Below are positions 21,749 to 33,400 of a DNA stretch of 64,000 bases, piece by piece. The notes beneath the pieces are model-generated. The model was not told where the DNA came from and made no database searches. It saw nothing but the letters and a program-made list of their open reading frames with translations. Numbering within the stretch: the first letter of the stretch is position 1; each line of letters starts with the position of its first letter. This stretch comes from Filobasidium wieringae (Eukaryota; Basidiomycota; Tremellomycetes; Filobasidiales; Filobasidiaceae), in the NCBI GenBank assembly GCA_001600055.1, contig BCIV01000008.1, positions 434,001 to 498,000 of the forward strand, written 5' to 3'. A program made the translations under genes and the position numbers.

Positions 21749-24700
21749 ATGGCTGCCTTGACACTTACGAACGCTACTCTGCGAGTCCAATCCAGTCCCC
21801 AAACTCCCAGCTCGATAGCTCGCTTGAACACCTCCCTACACACCCTCCTTCTGTCTGCTGCGGAACAGGATGACCTTCCTCGACTACCCAGTCCTTCGGC
21901 CAGGTATCAAGATTTGGTAGGAGTATTTTATCGGACGTTAGATAATATCGGGGGCAAGAGAATACGGCTAGGGAAAGGAAAGGGCAAGGTGAAAGAAGAG
22001 GGAAGGATTGAATGGGCTTTACTTGATGAGGTCAGTACCGTCCAAGCTCTCTGTCTGACCTGCTTAAGAAGTTTACACCGATTGAATAATTTTAGAGCAT
22101 TCAAGATTCACTTCCTGCGCTGATACACTCTCGATCAGAAGCATCCTCAAGCTCTATCCCAATAACGATAACCTTCTTCAACCCAATACCCTTGACCCGA
22201 CTGATCCTTCGGCCTATACAACCCTTGTCGACTCAACCCGCCTTGTCTACACAAGACACGATCGACCTGATCTTTCGTTCGGATCCTCCCTTGATGTTTA
22301 TGCAAGAAGATCTCTGGTTCCCGTCCTCCTTGCCCTCCTCTAACCTTCAAGCGGATCAGGCAGGATACAGAGTCTTATTGACTTTGCCTGTCTCTCAAGG
22401 TTACGTTGCCAAGGGAACCACGGAGATCGTGATCCTTGATCCCTTGACTACTTCTTCCGAACCATGGGGGCAAGAATCCGTGCAGTCCTTGAAGGAGAGT
22501 TCTAGAGGGAGTAACAGAGAAGAAAAGGAATTCGTTTTCGACCCGGATACCTTTCTGAGCGTTGGGCTGAGAGATGATGCGGAGAGCGACTCGGATAGCG
22601 ATGATGGAAGTGATGGGGATTTCTTTCGATCTCCCTCTTCTTCAGCTTCTTCTTCTTCTTCCTCGAAAATATTGGACGAGGAATCTGCCTCTACGATTTC
22701 TCAATCAGGTTCGCTTACACCTCGAGCTTCTTTGACACCTACAACCCCACCTGTCGCTCCTTCTGACCTGGTTCATCGGGATTCACATCATCTGGGAAAT
22801 GAAGCAAAATCCAGGACTAGTCATCTTGTTCTTTTCGAACCGGTTTCACTGCCAACTCCACCACTATCTTCCTCTAACAAGGGCAAGTCCCGATTGATCG
22901 CTCAGGAAGATGAAGCACTGGCCCGTACGACAAATTCGACTTGTTTCTTGACCTTAAATGGGTTGGCGAGAGCAGGAGTGTTTGTTGGGGATTGGGTGTT
23001 TGTGAAGAGTGTATCCACGAGTGAAAGCCGAGGTGAAGACGAGGGAGGGGGTAGACTGGTCAGGGTTGAAGTGGTCGACATGCCATCAGATGAGGAGTGG
23101 GATAGTTTGTGAGTCATCTTTCAATATTGGGCGAGATCATCGAGTCGACGAGCTTGTTTGCTGATTTCGTCAATTGTCCGGAATTAGACCGGATCATCCC
23201 ATTTTCCTGCCTCCTTTGATAGCGCATCATCTGTATCCCATGCCCTCCCGCTTCCAGAATGGCTCGAGATCGATTCAAGTGACTCCTATTCCATCAGGAC
23301 AACGGGTTCCCTCTCTCCCCGTTGCGAAATACATTACCCTCTCTCGGATAGCTACCCCTATTTCTATAGACAAGCAGTACGAGGAGAGATTCAACAGTGC
23401 ACTCAAGGAATGGTTCGAATGCGAAGGTGGAAGGAGATTGATCAAGCAGGGAGATGTGGTTGCGGTCCCAATACAGGACGAATCAGACATACCACCGGAT
23501 GATGACGAGCGGGGATTTAAGTGAGAATCGTATGCTTCCGTCGACGATTATCTTGATACTGACAAGCCTGACCTTCTAGAAACATAGCGGTAGTATATTT
23601 CGCAGTATCCTACATGTCGTACGAACCGCTCTTACCTCTAGAAGAGGATTTCGTCAGCTCGATCTCCTCTCGTGCGCGAGCAGGTGAATTCGGTTGTTGG
23701 ATCGATGTAGAGAAGACTAGGATGATGACCATTAGCGTTCAACATGGGAAGAGTATACCGGGAATGGATAGTTGGTTTGGGCTAGGTAAGCTCATCAACA
23801 CTTGTACAAGTTGGTACAGTCTGACCAGGCCAATTGCGTTCAGCGGAAGAACCGAAAGTGTTCTCTAGTCTGCTCCATCAACGACTGAAAAACTACATGT
23901 CCGCTCATCTAGCGACATCCATAATGGTCCCCTTCAATATTCCATTGCTACTGACGGGTGCTCGCGGGGCGGGCAAATCATCACTTATCAGACGGATAGC
24001 GATGGAGCATGGCATACATGTGGTCGAGGTCAGTCGGATTCTGCTATGCGGCGATTGTACAACCACTGAGACCTCATACGCAGGTTGACTGCTATGAAGT
24101 TTTGGATGAATCGCCAGGAACGATGGAGGGCACCTTATTAGCTAGACTTGAAAAGGCGCAAAACTGTGCACCTTGCGTCCTACTGTTGCGGCACATCGAA
24201 GCGCTGGGTAGAAAAGAATCATCTCAAAAACGAGGCAAAGGTATGCAAGCCTCGATTGTCGAACGGAGCTGCGGGCTGACAAGAGATATTCCCTAGATTC
24301 CCCTCTACTCGTCAAATTATCTGCGTCGATGTCGGAAAAGATTGTCTCGCCAGGGTTATCCACAATGTTGATCGGCACTACAACGGAACCCGATCAGGTG
24401 TCGGATGATCATATGGCCGTGTTCAAACAAGAGCTGAAACTAGAGGTGATATTGATACTTGCCCTGTGAATTGGAGATTATGCTGACAATGTGACTGAGC
24501 GCAGGCACCCAATGAGCATGAACGTCTGACAATCCTGCAGGAGAGCACTAATGATACGCAACTCGCCCTCGATGTCGATCTTGGTAGAATAGCAAGGGAG
24601 ACTGCTGCTTTGCAAGCGATTGACCTGTGCAATTTGATCGACCGGGCACGGATGGCCTCTATGAAGAAGCTCAGCGAATTAAGGTGTGTACTTACGCTCG

Positions 24701-25975
24701 GTCGTCCAATTTGTGCTGTCTGACAGAGAACGATAACAGCGATTACTCGTCGAGCGTCCGACACCTTGGTCTCCCTTTGACCCATGCAGACTTCGAGATC
24801 GCTTTAGACAAAGCCCGATCTTCGTTAGCGGACGCCATCGGTGCGCCTAAAATCCCTAACGTTTCTTGGGACGATGTGGGAGGATTATCGGAAGTCAAAT
24901 CCGATATCCTAGATACCATTCAACTGCCTCTTGAACGTCCTGAATTATTCGCCGAGGGGTTGAAGAAACGATCGGGAATCCTTCTTTATGGACCTCCTGG
25001 AACGGGAAAAACCCTTCTCGCAAAAGCGGTGGCGACTTCTTGTTCCCTCAACTTCTTCTCTGTAAAAGGACCGGAGCTGCTGAACATGTATATCGGAGAA
25101 TCAGAGGCCAACGTTCGGAGGGTGTTTCAAAAGGCAAGGGATGCTCAGCCTTGTGTAATTTTCATGGACGAATTGGATTCTATCGCTCCTAAACGTGGAA
25201 ACCAGGGTGATAGCGGAGGTGTGATGGACAGGATCGTTAGTCAGTTGCTGGCTGAGCTGGACGGGATGTCAGGAGGCAAACAAGGGGCCGGGGTATTTGT
25301 TATGGCCGCGACCAATCGACCAGATCTATTGGACCCCGCTTTATTACGACCAGGAAGGTAAGTGGTGATCTTGCATAGGTAGGGTTTTCAACTGAAACCG
25401 AGGTTTCTTTGCCAGGTTCGACCGAATGCTCTACCTCAGTGTCAGTACGGACCATGAAACGCAATACAACATCCTCTCTGCTCTCACGCGTAAATTCAAT
25501 CTTCACCCTTCCCTGGATTTGAGGACTGTCTCCGAACGTTGTCCTTTCAACTACACCGGCGCAGACTTCTATGCACTCTGTTCTGACGCAATGCTGAAGG
25601 CCATGACAAGGACGGCAGCTGCCGTAGATAAAAAGATCGGTAAGCTTGCAGCCCTTTCTCTGATGGGCTATGTTGATGGTGTTGTTTCGCGTTGATAGTT
25701 GAGTTGGAGAAAGTAGAAGGACCAAGATCATATCCCAAACCTCTTACTCCTCAATATTACCTTTCTGCCATGGCTGAGCCACACGAAACGGACGTGCTCG
25801 TCACGGAAGAAGACTTCCTTGCCGCACTCTCCGAACTCACACCCAGCGTCTCGCAAGAGGAGATGAAACATTACGACAAAGTACAACAAGCATTTGCATC
25901 AGAGACGTTGAACTCAAAAGGAAAGAAGAAGGAAGTACAAGTCAATGGCAAGGGGAAAGGAAGAGCTAGAAATTG
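21749..25975 (+). CDS. PEX6: Peroxisomal biogenesis AAA ATPase Pex6
   Basis: Pex6 forms a hetero-hexamer with Pex1 that extracts ubiquitinated Pex5 from the peroxisome membrane for recycling. The long N-terminal region (21749 to about 23870) is Ser-rich with weakly conserved N-domains. D1 has a P-loop [10 protein letters not shown] (about 23955) but its Walker B position reads [11 protein letters not shown], without the acidic pair, the usual degenerate state of Pex6 D1. D2 is complete: [36 protein letters not shown], Walker [16 protein letters not shown], arginine fingers in [20 protein letters not shown], and [16 protein letters not shown]. The protein ends with a lysine-rich tail [10 protein letters not shown]. 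Multiple short introns. Product about 1,200 residues. Very secure. Confidence 0.95.
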
Positions 25976-26704
25976 ATCGTTGTAGGCTTGAACTAGATGA
26001 CCAGCGGACATGAGCAATTTCATTTGTACGCGATACGCGAAGATGTCCGTATCGAGTATCGAGCTGTGCCGGTGCCGAGCCTTGAGTGGCATTCCTAATC
26101 GTAATCACGAATCCACCGCAAATACAGGACCTGGCCTTTAAAAAGGGCTGTCTCATAGATTTGGGCTTCCCTTTCTGACCTGATTATCTATTTTCATGCT
26201 ACGCTTTAGGTGGCTTTATCGATGCCTCTTAGGAATTAGGAAGGACCTGTGCTCGCTGAAAAGTCGTGTTCCAGTTTTATAGTAGTGCTGTCGGGTTCAT
26301 ATTCAGGAGTTGGCAGATCAATCGCTTTGAGATACAACAGTAATCTCAGGAGACATATATGACAGACAGCTCCTTTTGATGCCTACATAGTTCTTCGTTA
26401 ATCTCGCAACAAGCTGGCGATGCCGAGTTGTTGTTCAGCATTTCGGGCCCCTTGCTCTAGTCGCGATGTCATCTTGTTTCCCCGCGTAGATTGATTGGAT
26501 TGTAACACAACGCACAATTCTTACTCAATTACTCACGTTCATCAGATAGTTTCTCAAAGCAAACAACGATTAGGTTACCTATACCGGCTATACCATAGCC
26601 CCCATCTCATGCATAACGCTTCAGCGAGATAGACAGAACACTACCTACCTAGACATTCGAAGAAACGCGACTGACTCGGTCGACAGGGGATACTTTCCAG
26701 TATC
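25976..26704. other. Intergenic region PEX6-SKT5-like
   Basis: About 730 bp between two plus-strand genes: the PEX6 3' end and the promoter and leader of the next gene. No gene, repeat or RNA structure stands out on either strand. Confidence 0.5.
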
Positions 26705-28338
26705 ATGTCGGTCTATCAACCGAGTATAGCTCCTGGCAATGATTATAGCAGTCAATACCAAGGAGGAGCGTCTGAAGCGGGATATGCAGCTAGTAGTGCT
26801 GGAGGACAGCGTTCATCTCGTCAGCCTCCAGTACCTCTGCAACCAGTGCCTCTCCTAGACAACTGTAAGTCATATGTATTCAGAGAGAGAGGAAAGGTGA
26901 CATATCGTTAATTTTTGCGTTCAACACAGCTCATCTTCGACCTGGAGCGCAAGCAGCTTTGTTGTCTAACGAAAAGACTCTTCAACTTTACCGAGAGAAC
27001 GCAAAGAAGACCAATGATCCGGAACTCATCTTCGAATTCGCTGTTTTCATGATCGAAGCGGCTAAATCCCTAGACGCTGATGCCATGGCCGATGCCCCTT
27101 CTCACCCTGCACTATCATCTACAACCGCACCCCAGTCAGCCCTGAACGAACAGAAGAAGGAGGATCTTATCAAGGAAGCCACTGCTCTTCTCAAGCGTCT
27201 CGCAGACAGGGGTCATCCTGATGCTCAATACTACTTGGCCGATTGCTACTCGAACGGGATAGGGACTGTGAGGGGAAGACAGGATTTCGACAGAGCTTTC
27301 CCGTTGTTCGTCTTGTCTGCGAAACATGGGCATCCCGATGCTGCTTATCGTGCTGGAACTTGCTGTGAGCACGGTTGGGGTTGTAGGCGAGAAAGCGCAA
27401 AGGCAGTACAGTTTTATAAGTAAGTGCATCCGCCTAATGTCGCAGGCGAAGCCAACAACTTATACATATCAATCAAACAGGAGAGCTGCCGCTTCGTTAC
27501 ATCCAGGGGCAATGTACCGTCTCGGTACAGCCGAATTGAACGGTTCTCTAGGTCTACAACAGAAACCGAAAGAAGGTGTCAAATGGCTCAAACGTTCTGC
27601 CGAACATGCCACTGCCGAATTTCCTCATGCGTTGCACGAACTCGCTCTGCTCCACGAAAGGGGAATTGAGAACGTTTTGTTCGTGGATTTGGAATATGCC
27701 ACAGAATTGCTTGCTCAGGCAGCGGAATTGGGTTATGCACCGAGTGCGGTGAAGTTGGGGGAATGTTACGAGTATGGGAAGATGGGCTGTCCTATGGATG
27801 CCGCCTTGAGTATCCACTACTACGTAAGTCCTGTGTTTCACTCATTCAACCTGTTCCTGGACTCATGAACCTGCAACTCTTAAACAGAACATCGCGGCAC
27901 AGCAGGATNATCGGGACGGTTGTTTCGCACTGACTGCTTGGTACTTGGTCGGATCTCCGGGAGTCCTTCCACAATCGGATACCGAAGCTTTCTTGTGGGC
28001 CAAAAAAGCCGCCGAGATGGGTCTTGCAAAAGCTCAATATGCTGTCGGGTACTTTACCGAGGTCAGTTCCAGGCTTGTGCAGGAAGAGCGATTACCATGC
28101 TGAGTTCTACAACTTTCTTTAGGTCGGTATCGGTACACCAGCATCTCCTCACAATGCCATTCAGTGGTACAAAATGGCTGCTGAGAGCGGCGACAAGCGA
28201 GCTGAGAAACGATTGAAGAACTTCGGATCTGCAGCTGTCAATGCGGCTCCTAATGCCAGTCGGAGCGAACTCCTCGCCAGAGGCGCAGAAGGTGGAGACG
28301 GGAAGGGAGGGAAGGACAAGGATTGCGTGATCATGTGA
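26705..28338 (+). CDS. Sel1-repeat chitin synthase activator (Skt5/Chs4-like), CaaX-ended
   Basis: Resembles yeast Skt5/Chs4, which activates and anchors chitin synthase III at the bud neck, and the Csr proteins of Cryptococcus. A Ser/Gln/Pro head is followed by ENAKKTNDPELIFEFAVFMI, then about seven Sel1-like repeats, for example GHPDAQYYLADCYSNGIG, GHPDAAYRAGTCCEHGWGC, GYAPSAVKLGECYEYGKMGC and GLAKAQYAVGYFTEVGIG. The C-terminus ends C-V-I-M, a CaaX box consistent with farnesylation and membrane attachment, as in Chs4. Base 27909 is undetermined, so one residue in AAQQDXRDGCF is unknown. Which of the several fungal paralogues it is cannot be told from this window. Confidence 0.88.
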
Positions 28339-28685
28339 AGACGCTACGACGAGCGACATGAACGAAAGAAATAAACGAGAAAACCCACGTTCACAAGAAA
28401 TTTCACGGCGAATGACGACGGAAACGATATCTTACCGGGTGGATTCCCGGCCGGATGGATGAACCCCTACCTTTTGATCCTAGAGGAGACAACGACCAGA
28501 CTTTCTATTTCACTTCTTCCTTGTATCACTATTGAGCAGAACCACGTCCGCATGGATCCCATCGCTTGACAGTAATTTGGTCCTTTAGTTTGATGTAAAC
28601 GGCTTCACACATGCTTCGTATATGATCGTTACACGTTCAAGACTTGGGTATCCTATTCAGATCATACAGAAAATCAGGGACCGAT
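28339..28685. other. Convergent intergenic region
   Basis: About 350 bp between two converging genes, expected to hold both 3' untranslated regions. Nothing else is visible. Confidence 0.5.
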
Positions 28686-30232
28686 TCAATCCAGGAGTAG
28701 CGGTTCGTAATCTCGCTTTGTCGCTCCGCCGATTTGCTATAAGAGGATAGTATTAGCTTTGGAACAGCGAGAGTCTGGAGAAAGTCAGGCCTACTGTGAT
28801 GTCGTCCAAAGATACGGGGCACTGGAAGGAAGCGCTAGAGGAAATGGTTGGAGATACCGTGACGGCGATGATATGAAGTTTGAGCGTCAAATCGTAGTCG
28901 ATCGTGATGTCGCCAGGGGGAGTGGTCCCGCATTTAGCTGTCGGAACGCCAAGACAAGAGTGGTCAACAAACGGCCCATCCTGGTCGAATCAGATTGTGG
29001 ACTTGGCTTACCGATCAAGGTACTAAGAACCTTCTTGTCGGGATCTTGAGCGGTGGAATAGTTGACGGTGAAGGGGAAAGTGAAGTTGGTTGCCGAGTTT
29101 CCCTTGAACCTATGAAACCAGGTAGAAGGAATAAGTAGGTGATCAGCAGAATCACACAGGGCTGGCTTACTTGATGTCGGTCAAAGAACCACCTCCAAAG
29201 CTATGAAGTAAAATCCCTGCGTGGTGAGATTTTGCTACCTGTACCCCTACGTATATCCACTTACTCCGCATCTAGACCGGGCCATTTGGCACTGTACAGA
29301 TGACCCGCATATCAGCATCTGAGCGATCTGCAAATGGCACCTTGTTGAACTCACACTGCAGTGATCTCCTTGAAATCGGCAGAGAACCAATTGGGGTTCG
29401 TAACGCTATCATCAGCAATAGCTAATCAATTTCAGAAAAAAATCTAAAAAGGTAAAAATCAAGCGGTACTAACCCGACAATCAAACTGAAGTTCAGTTGT
29501 AGTGAGTCGACATTAATAGAGACCGCATTAGAAGTGGGGATGTTGATGTTCTGCAAACGGATATCAGGGGGACGAATCCACTACGAAAAGGTTCAAGCTC
29601 AAAATCAATCACACGCTCAATCAGATCGCTTCCGATCAAGCCTTACCATGGCGACCGCTAGAACGACAGACACGAGGACGAAGAGCGTGCTGAGAATGCA
29701 ACAAGAGAAGAATCGTCCGAACGTCCTCCAGCCACCTCCCTATCGTACAGGCAGGAAATGGTGAGCTTGATCGCTATATCACGGGTAGCTAGACGTGTTG
29801 TTTACCTTTGCCCAGCCCGCTCGGTTCTCCTTTCTCCATTCTCTCAACCAACCAGTAGCTTTAGGAGGGACATCGACGCCTAGGCGAGGTCTCGATCAGC
29901 ATCTTTGTGCCCCGTCGATTTGACATCACTTCACACGTACCTTGCGTCCATTGACTTGCAGGTCTTTCACCATTCGCGGCCATCCCCACAAAACGGCTCG
30001 TCCTGGTTGTACCATCTGGATTAGCTTTCCTCGGCCTAGCGAAAGAGTTCTCGGTTTTCTCTTCGTATGAAGAAAACCGGTCGGTAGACTGTTTAGGTAG
30101 AGGGTAGTTGGCTTGACTGTAAGGCCTGGTTTGTTCAGTGTATTGATCCGCCTGCGAGGTGGTCGAGTCGGAATAGGTGTGTTGTACGTTCGGACGGCCT
30201 TGACCGTATGGGTCTGAATAGTTCTGGGACAT
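28686..30232 (-). CDS. Single-pass membrane protein with LEA2-like extracytoplasmic domain
   Basis: A cytosolic head rich in Tyr/Gln/Ser (SYSD-type motifs such as SDPYGQGRPN, YSQANYPLPKQSTDRF) is followed by a basic juxtamembrane stretch (ATGWLREWRKENRAGWAK). A hydrophobic helix CCILSTLFVLVSVVLAVAM follows, then WIRPPDIRLQNINIPTSNAV with SINVDSLQLNFSLIVG and VTNPNWFSADFKEI. This arrangement, a membrane anchor followed by beta-rich N-x-N repeats, is that of the LEA_2/WHy fold found in fungal and plant membrane proteins (plant NHL family). The remainder includes FTFPFTVNYSTAQDPDKKV, DITIDYDLTLKLHIIAVTVS and FQCPVSLDDIT, ending YEPLLLD. At least eight small exons. The start at the ATG 30232 is preferred. 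Biological role unknown; a role at the plasma membrane or vacuole is inference. Confidence 0.75.
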
Positions 30233-30452
30233 GATGGCTCTTGAGGCAGCTGGGTCAGTCTCCGTGAGTGGCCGAGGTAGTGAATGCTTATGGTATGAGA
30301 TGTCGAAGGTTAGAACGACAACATAGCTTTGGATCACAATAATCGCGAAGCTGTGTTGACGTTCCGCTCAAACTCTCGCTTACGTAAGATGAATACTCCG
30401 TAGCAGCTGAAACACTACAAATCGCTGCGAGAGCAAGCCTTCCCTAAACTAG

Positions 30453-33400
30453 CTAGTCGTCGTCAGAACCGGATGAGCTTTCAGCATTGGAATCTTTATC
30501 CCCTGTCTCAGCATCTACTCCGTCAGTCTGTGATTCTGCTCTGTCCAATTCACATTCTTCGACAGCTTGACGATGATCCAAGACGGCCTGTCTCAAACCG
30601 CTTAGACATTCCAGCCTGATGCTCTCAAGGTATTCTCTCAGTTCCTTGTCAGGTAGAGTCGAGTTCTCCATTACGTCGTTAAGCTTGGCTTGAAGCTATA
30701 CTCCGTTTGTCAGATTTCGCTATACGCTGTATTGCTGAGCTTAACTTACTGCGAGTAGTAATTTCCGCCGGATCATGGTCAAGCGGCTTTCAGAACTAGC
30801 ATGACCTGATTGTTGCAAGCAACAAGATCAGATCAAGTATAACCAGATTGAAATGAAGGATTCTACCTCTCTTCCTCATATCATCCAATCGATGAGCTAC
30901 TCTTTCAGCTTCCTCGAGCATATTAGGAGGCAAAGCCGCGAGCTTTGCTAATTCCAGCCCTTTTCGCAAGACGCAAAGCCTAAATTACGCTCAGAAGAAT
31001 GACTATATCGCAGATCAGACGTACCATAATGACGATTGTCTTCGTCGGAACCCTTGACCACTTTATAGGAGTAGGTGGTGCCGAATCGACTATTGGGTTG
31101 TTTCTTGGTCTATTGTAGCAATTCAATGCTTGTCTTCGATACGTTTCGAGACCGGACACTTACTTCGCTGTGAAGATGAAGCCTATGGATGCAGTTCTGA
31201 GACTGATTTCGTATGGACAAGAAGAAAGACATCTCATCGCTTACATGTCCACAGAAGGGAAGCCTGCCAAGGTCTCGGATAACTCCTTGAAATGGGTGGC
31301 AAATAGCACATAACACTATCTCGCAAAAGGGTCTCAATGTTTCCGCGTGCGGCTGATGAAAGAGAATGCAGACCTTCCTACTGATCAACTCCTCCGCAAT
31401 CGCTTGACAAATTGCAACCCCTTCGATCGGGGCGGTCCCTCTTCCCAGCTGTGGTCTCGGTCATCAATGCGCGCGGTTCGGAAGAATAGGTGATGGACAT
31501 ACCTCATCCACCAAAACCAAAGAGTCTTTCGTAGCCAGTCCTAGATTTGATTGTCAGTCAGAACCCGTAATCTGAAGTCCAATCATCTCACCCAATATCA
31601 TAGCCGAGGTAGCCATTTCTTGCGCGAAAGTCGATAATGATCGCTCGATAGAATCATCATTCGAAAGCCTGGCCAGCAACGCGTCATGCAGCTTGATACT
31701 AGCGTAATCAGCAGGTATACTATTCCTCGGCTCTCAGTAATAGCTTATTTGGTCTGCTCCTAGTTTTTACCCCTTACTAGGAACCGGCCATAGCCATAAC
31801 GGTTAGGAGCGCTACTTGGCGTAAGTATGTTGATTTTCCTGCCATACTATAAAGCCAAAGGGTCAGTCCTAACCAGGAAGATGAAATTATTGACATCATA
31901 CTTGGCGCCTTGTATGAGGAGAAAGGCACTGGAATCAGTAGCCCTGAGTGTCCGTACCATTGTGATCAATTCTGTATCATGCCCAGCACAGCGCTGATGT
32001 ACTGACAAATAAACGTCATTGGGAATGCAGCCAAATGTGGGCATTCTGTCAAGTATGGGATGCTTCCCGCCCTTTATCTGAAGAACGGGTATCACGTCAG
32101 CCGGGATCCACAACTTCAGTATACTTTACCTACCGCTAGCGTGTTAGAAAAGATCGGCCGAGCTATGAAGTGTTCCGATTAACCCATCCGGCGGCCCAGG
32201 ATAGCCGGAGTGAGCATCACTAACTGTAGCGCTGATGTAAAGCGACTTCTGCAAAACTAAGCAGCATATCGAGTTTACTTATCTGCACGCGTGATCCGAG
32301 AATTGGTGTACTCGTTTAGGTCAAGGCTTCCTCCAATGTCAACTTACTGCTTCCGAAACCAGATACAAGCTAGCTACGGTCATGAAGCAAACATCAAGCG
32401 GCTCTTTTGGCATTCCCCAGCAGTGAAGCAGATTGTGCGTACAAATCTCTTCTACGATCTCTTTCACTAGCTGATTGACCAATTCTTCGCTCATCAGGAA
32501 AGCCTCCTGCTGAGACTCTTTCATTCTTGCGTTCAGCTTTAGCTGCAATGTTGGTAAGTTTTAACGTCACGTTAAATCGTTATGTCACTACTGCGGCTTG
32601 GATCTTACAAGATGCTCATGAGTAAAGAAGATTCTGTGCAAATGAGGCTTAGATCAACTTCTGCAGGCCCGCTAAGAAGGTCGACTTGCTTTCCGCTCTT
32701 CTTTGAGACCACTCGGAACTCCTTTGGCAATTTATTTCCTTCTAGTTCGTCTTCTCTGATTGTCAAGAGAAATCCTCCCTCATCTTTGAACATCAAACCA
32801 AGAGATAGGCCCGTGTCCTCTACAGCCTCGAATGAGACATCGGCACGTGTACCGAGCACGATCTGTATCGACCCACCGTTTGCTTCGTCTCTGACTGGAT
32901 AAGAACGAGTTCAGCTGGAGTCTATACAGATCTTTGTATGCCCTTACATGTGTGTATATCTTCTATATTCTCCTTGAATGTCCCTCTAGCGACATCCAGC
33001 ATCGGTTCCAAATCAGCGCGAACAGCATATATCTTCAGGGCTTTCTGGTTGAGCGCTTTCCCTGGGTGGGCGGTTGCATCGTCGTTAATTCTTGCTGTGA
33101 TTTGATTTCAATGTGAGCCAAGTATAGGGGTAGGAAGCCTTGGCGAGGTACCGTTTATCAATGCCTCTATCTTCGATGCTCTTGGATCGATCAGAAGCTG
33201 GACTTATGGTAAGTATATCGATCCACGTCAGTATTCATCACGGCGCTAAGACCTACCTCTTCGGCCGTCTGTAGCAATTCGCTTTTGCAACCCTTAAGCG
33301 CCTGGCTTAGTGGAGGAAGCGATTTCAAGATGGATCTTAGCGCAAGTAATTGCCCTAGGCGTCGTTCGTCCGCTCGCGCGTCTGTGCGATTGGTATCCAA

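Noticed and set aside
31847..31901. Loss of the GPN part of the MSH4 Walker A.
   Set aside because: The intron boundaries place Q-G-A-N before M-A-G-K-S-T, so the loop is altered but not missing.
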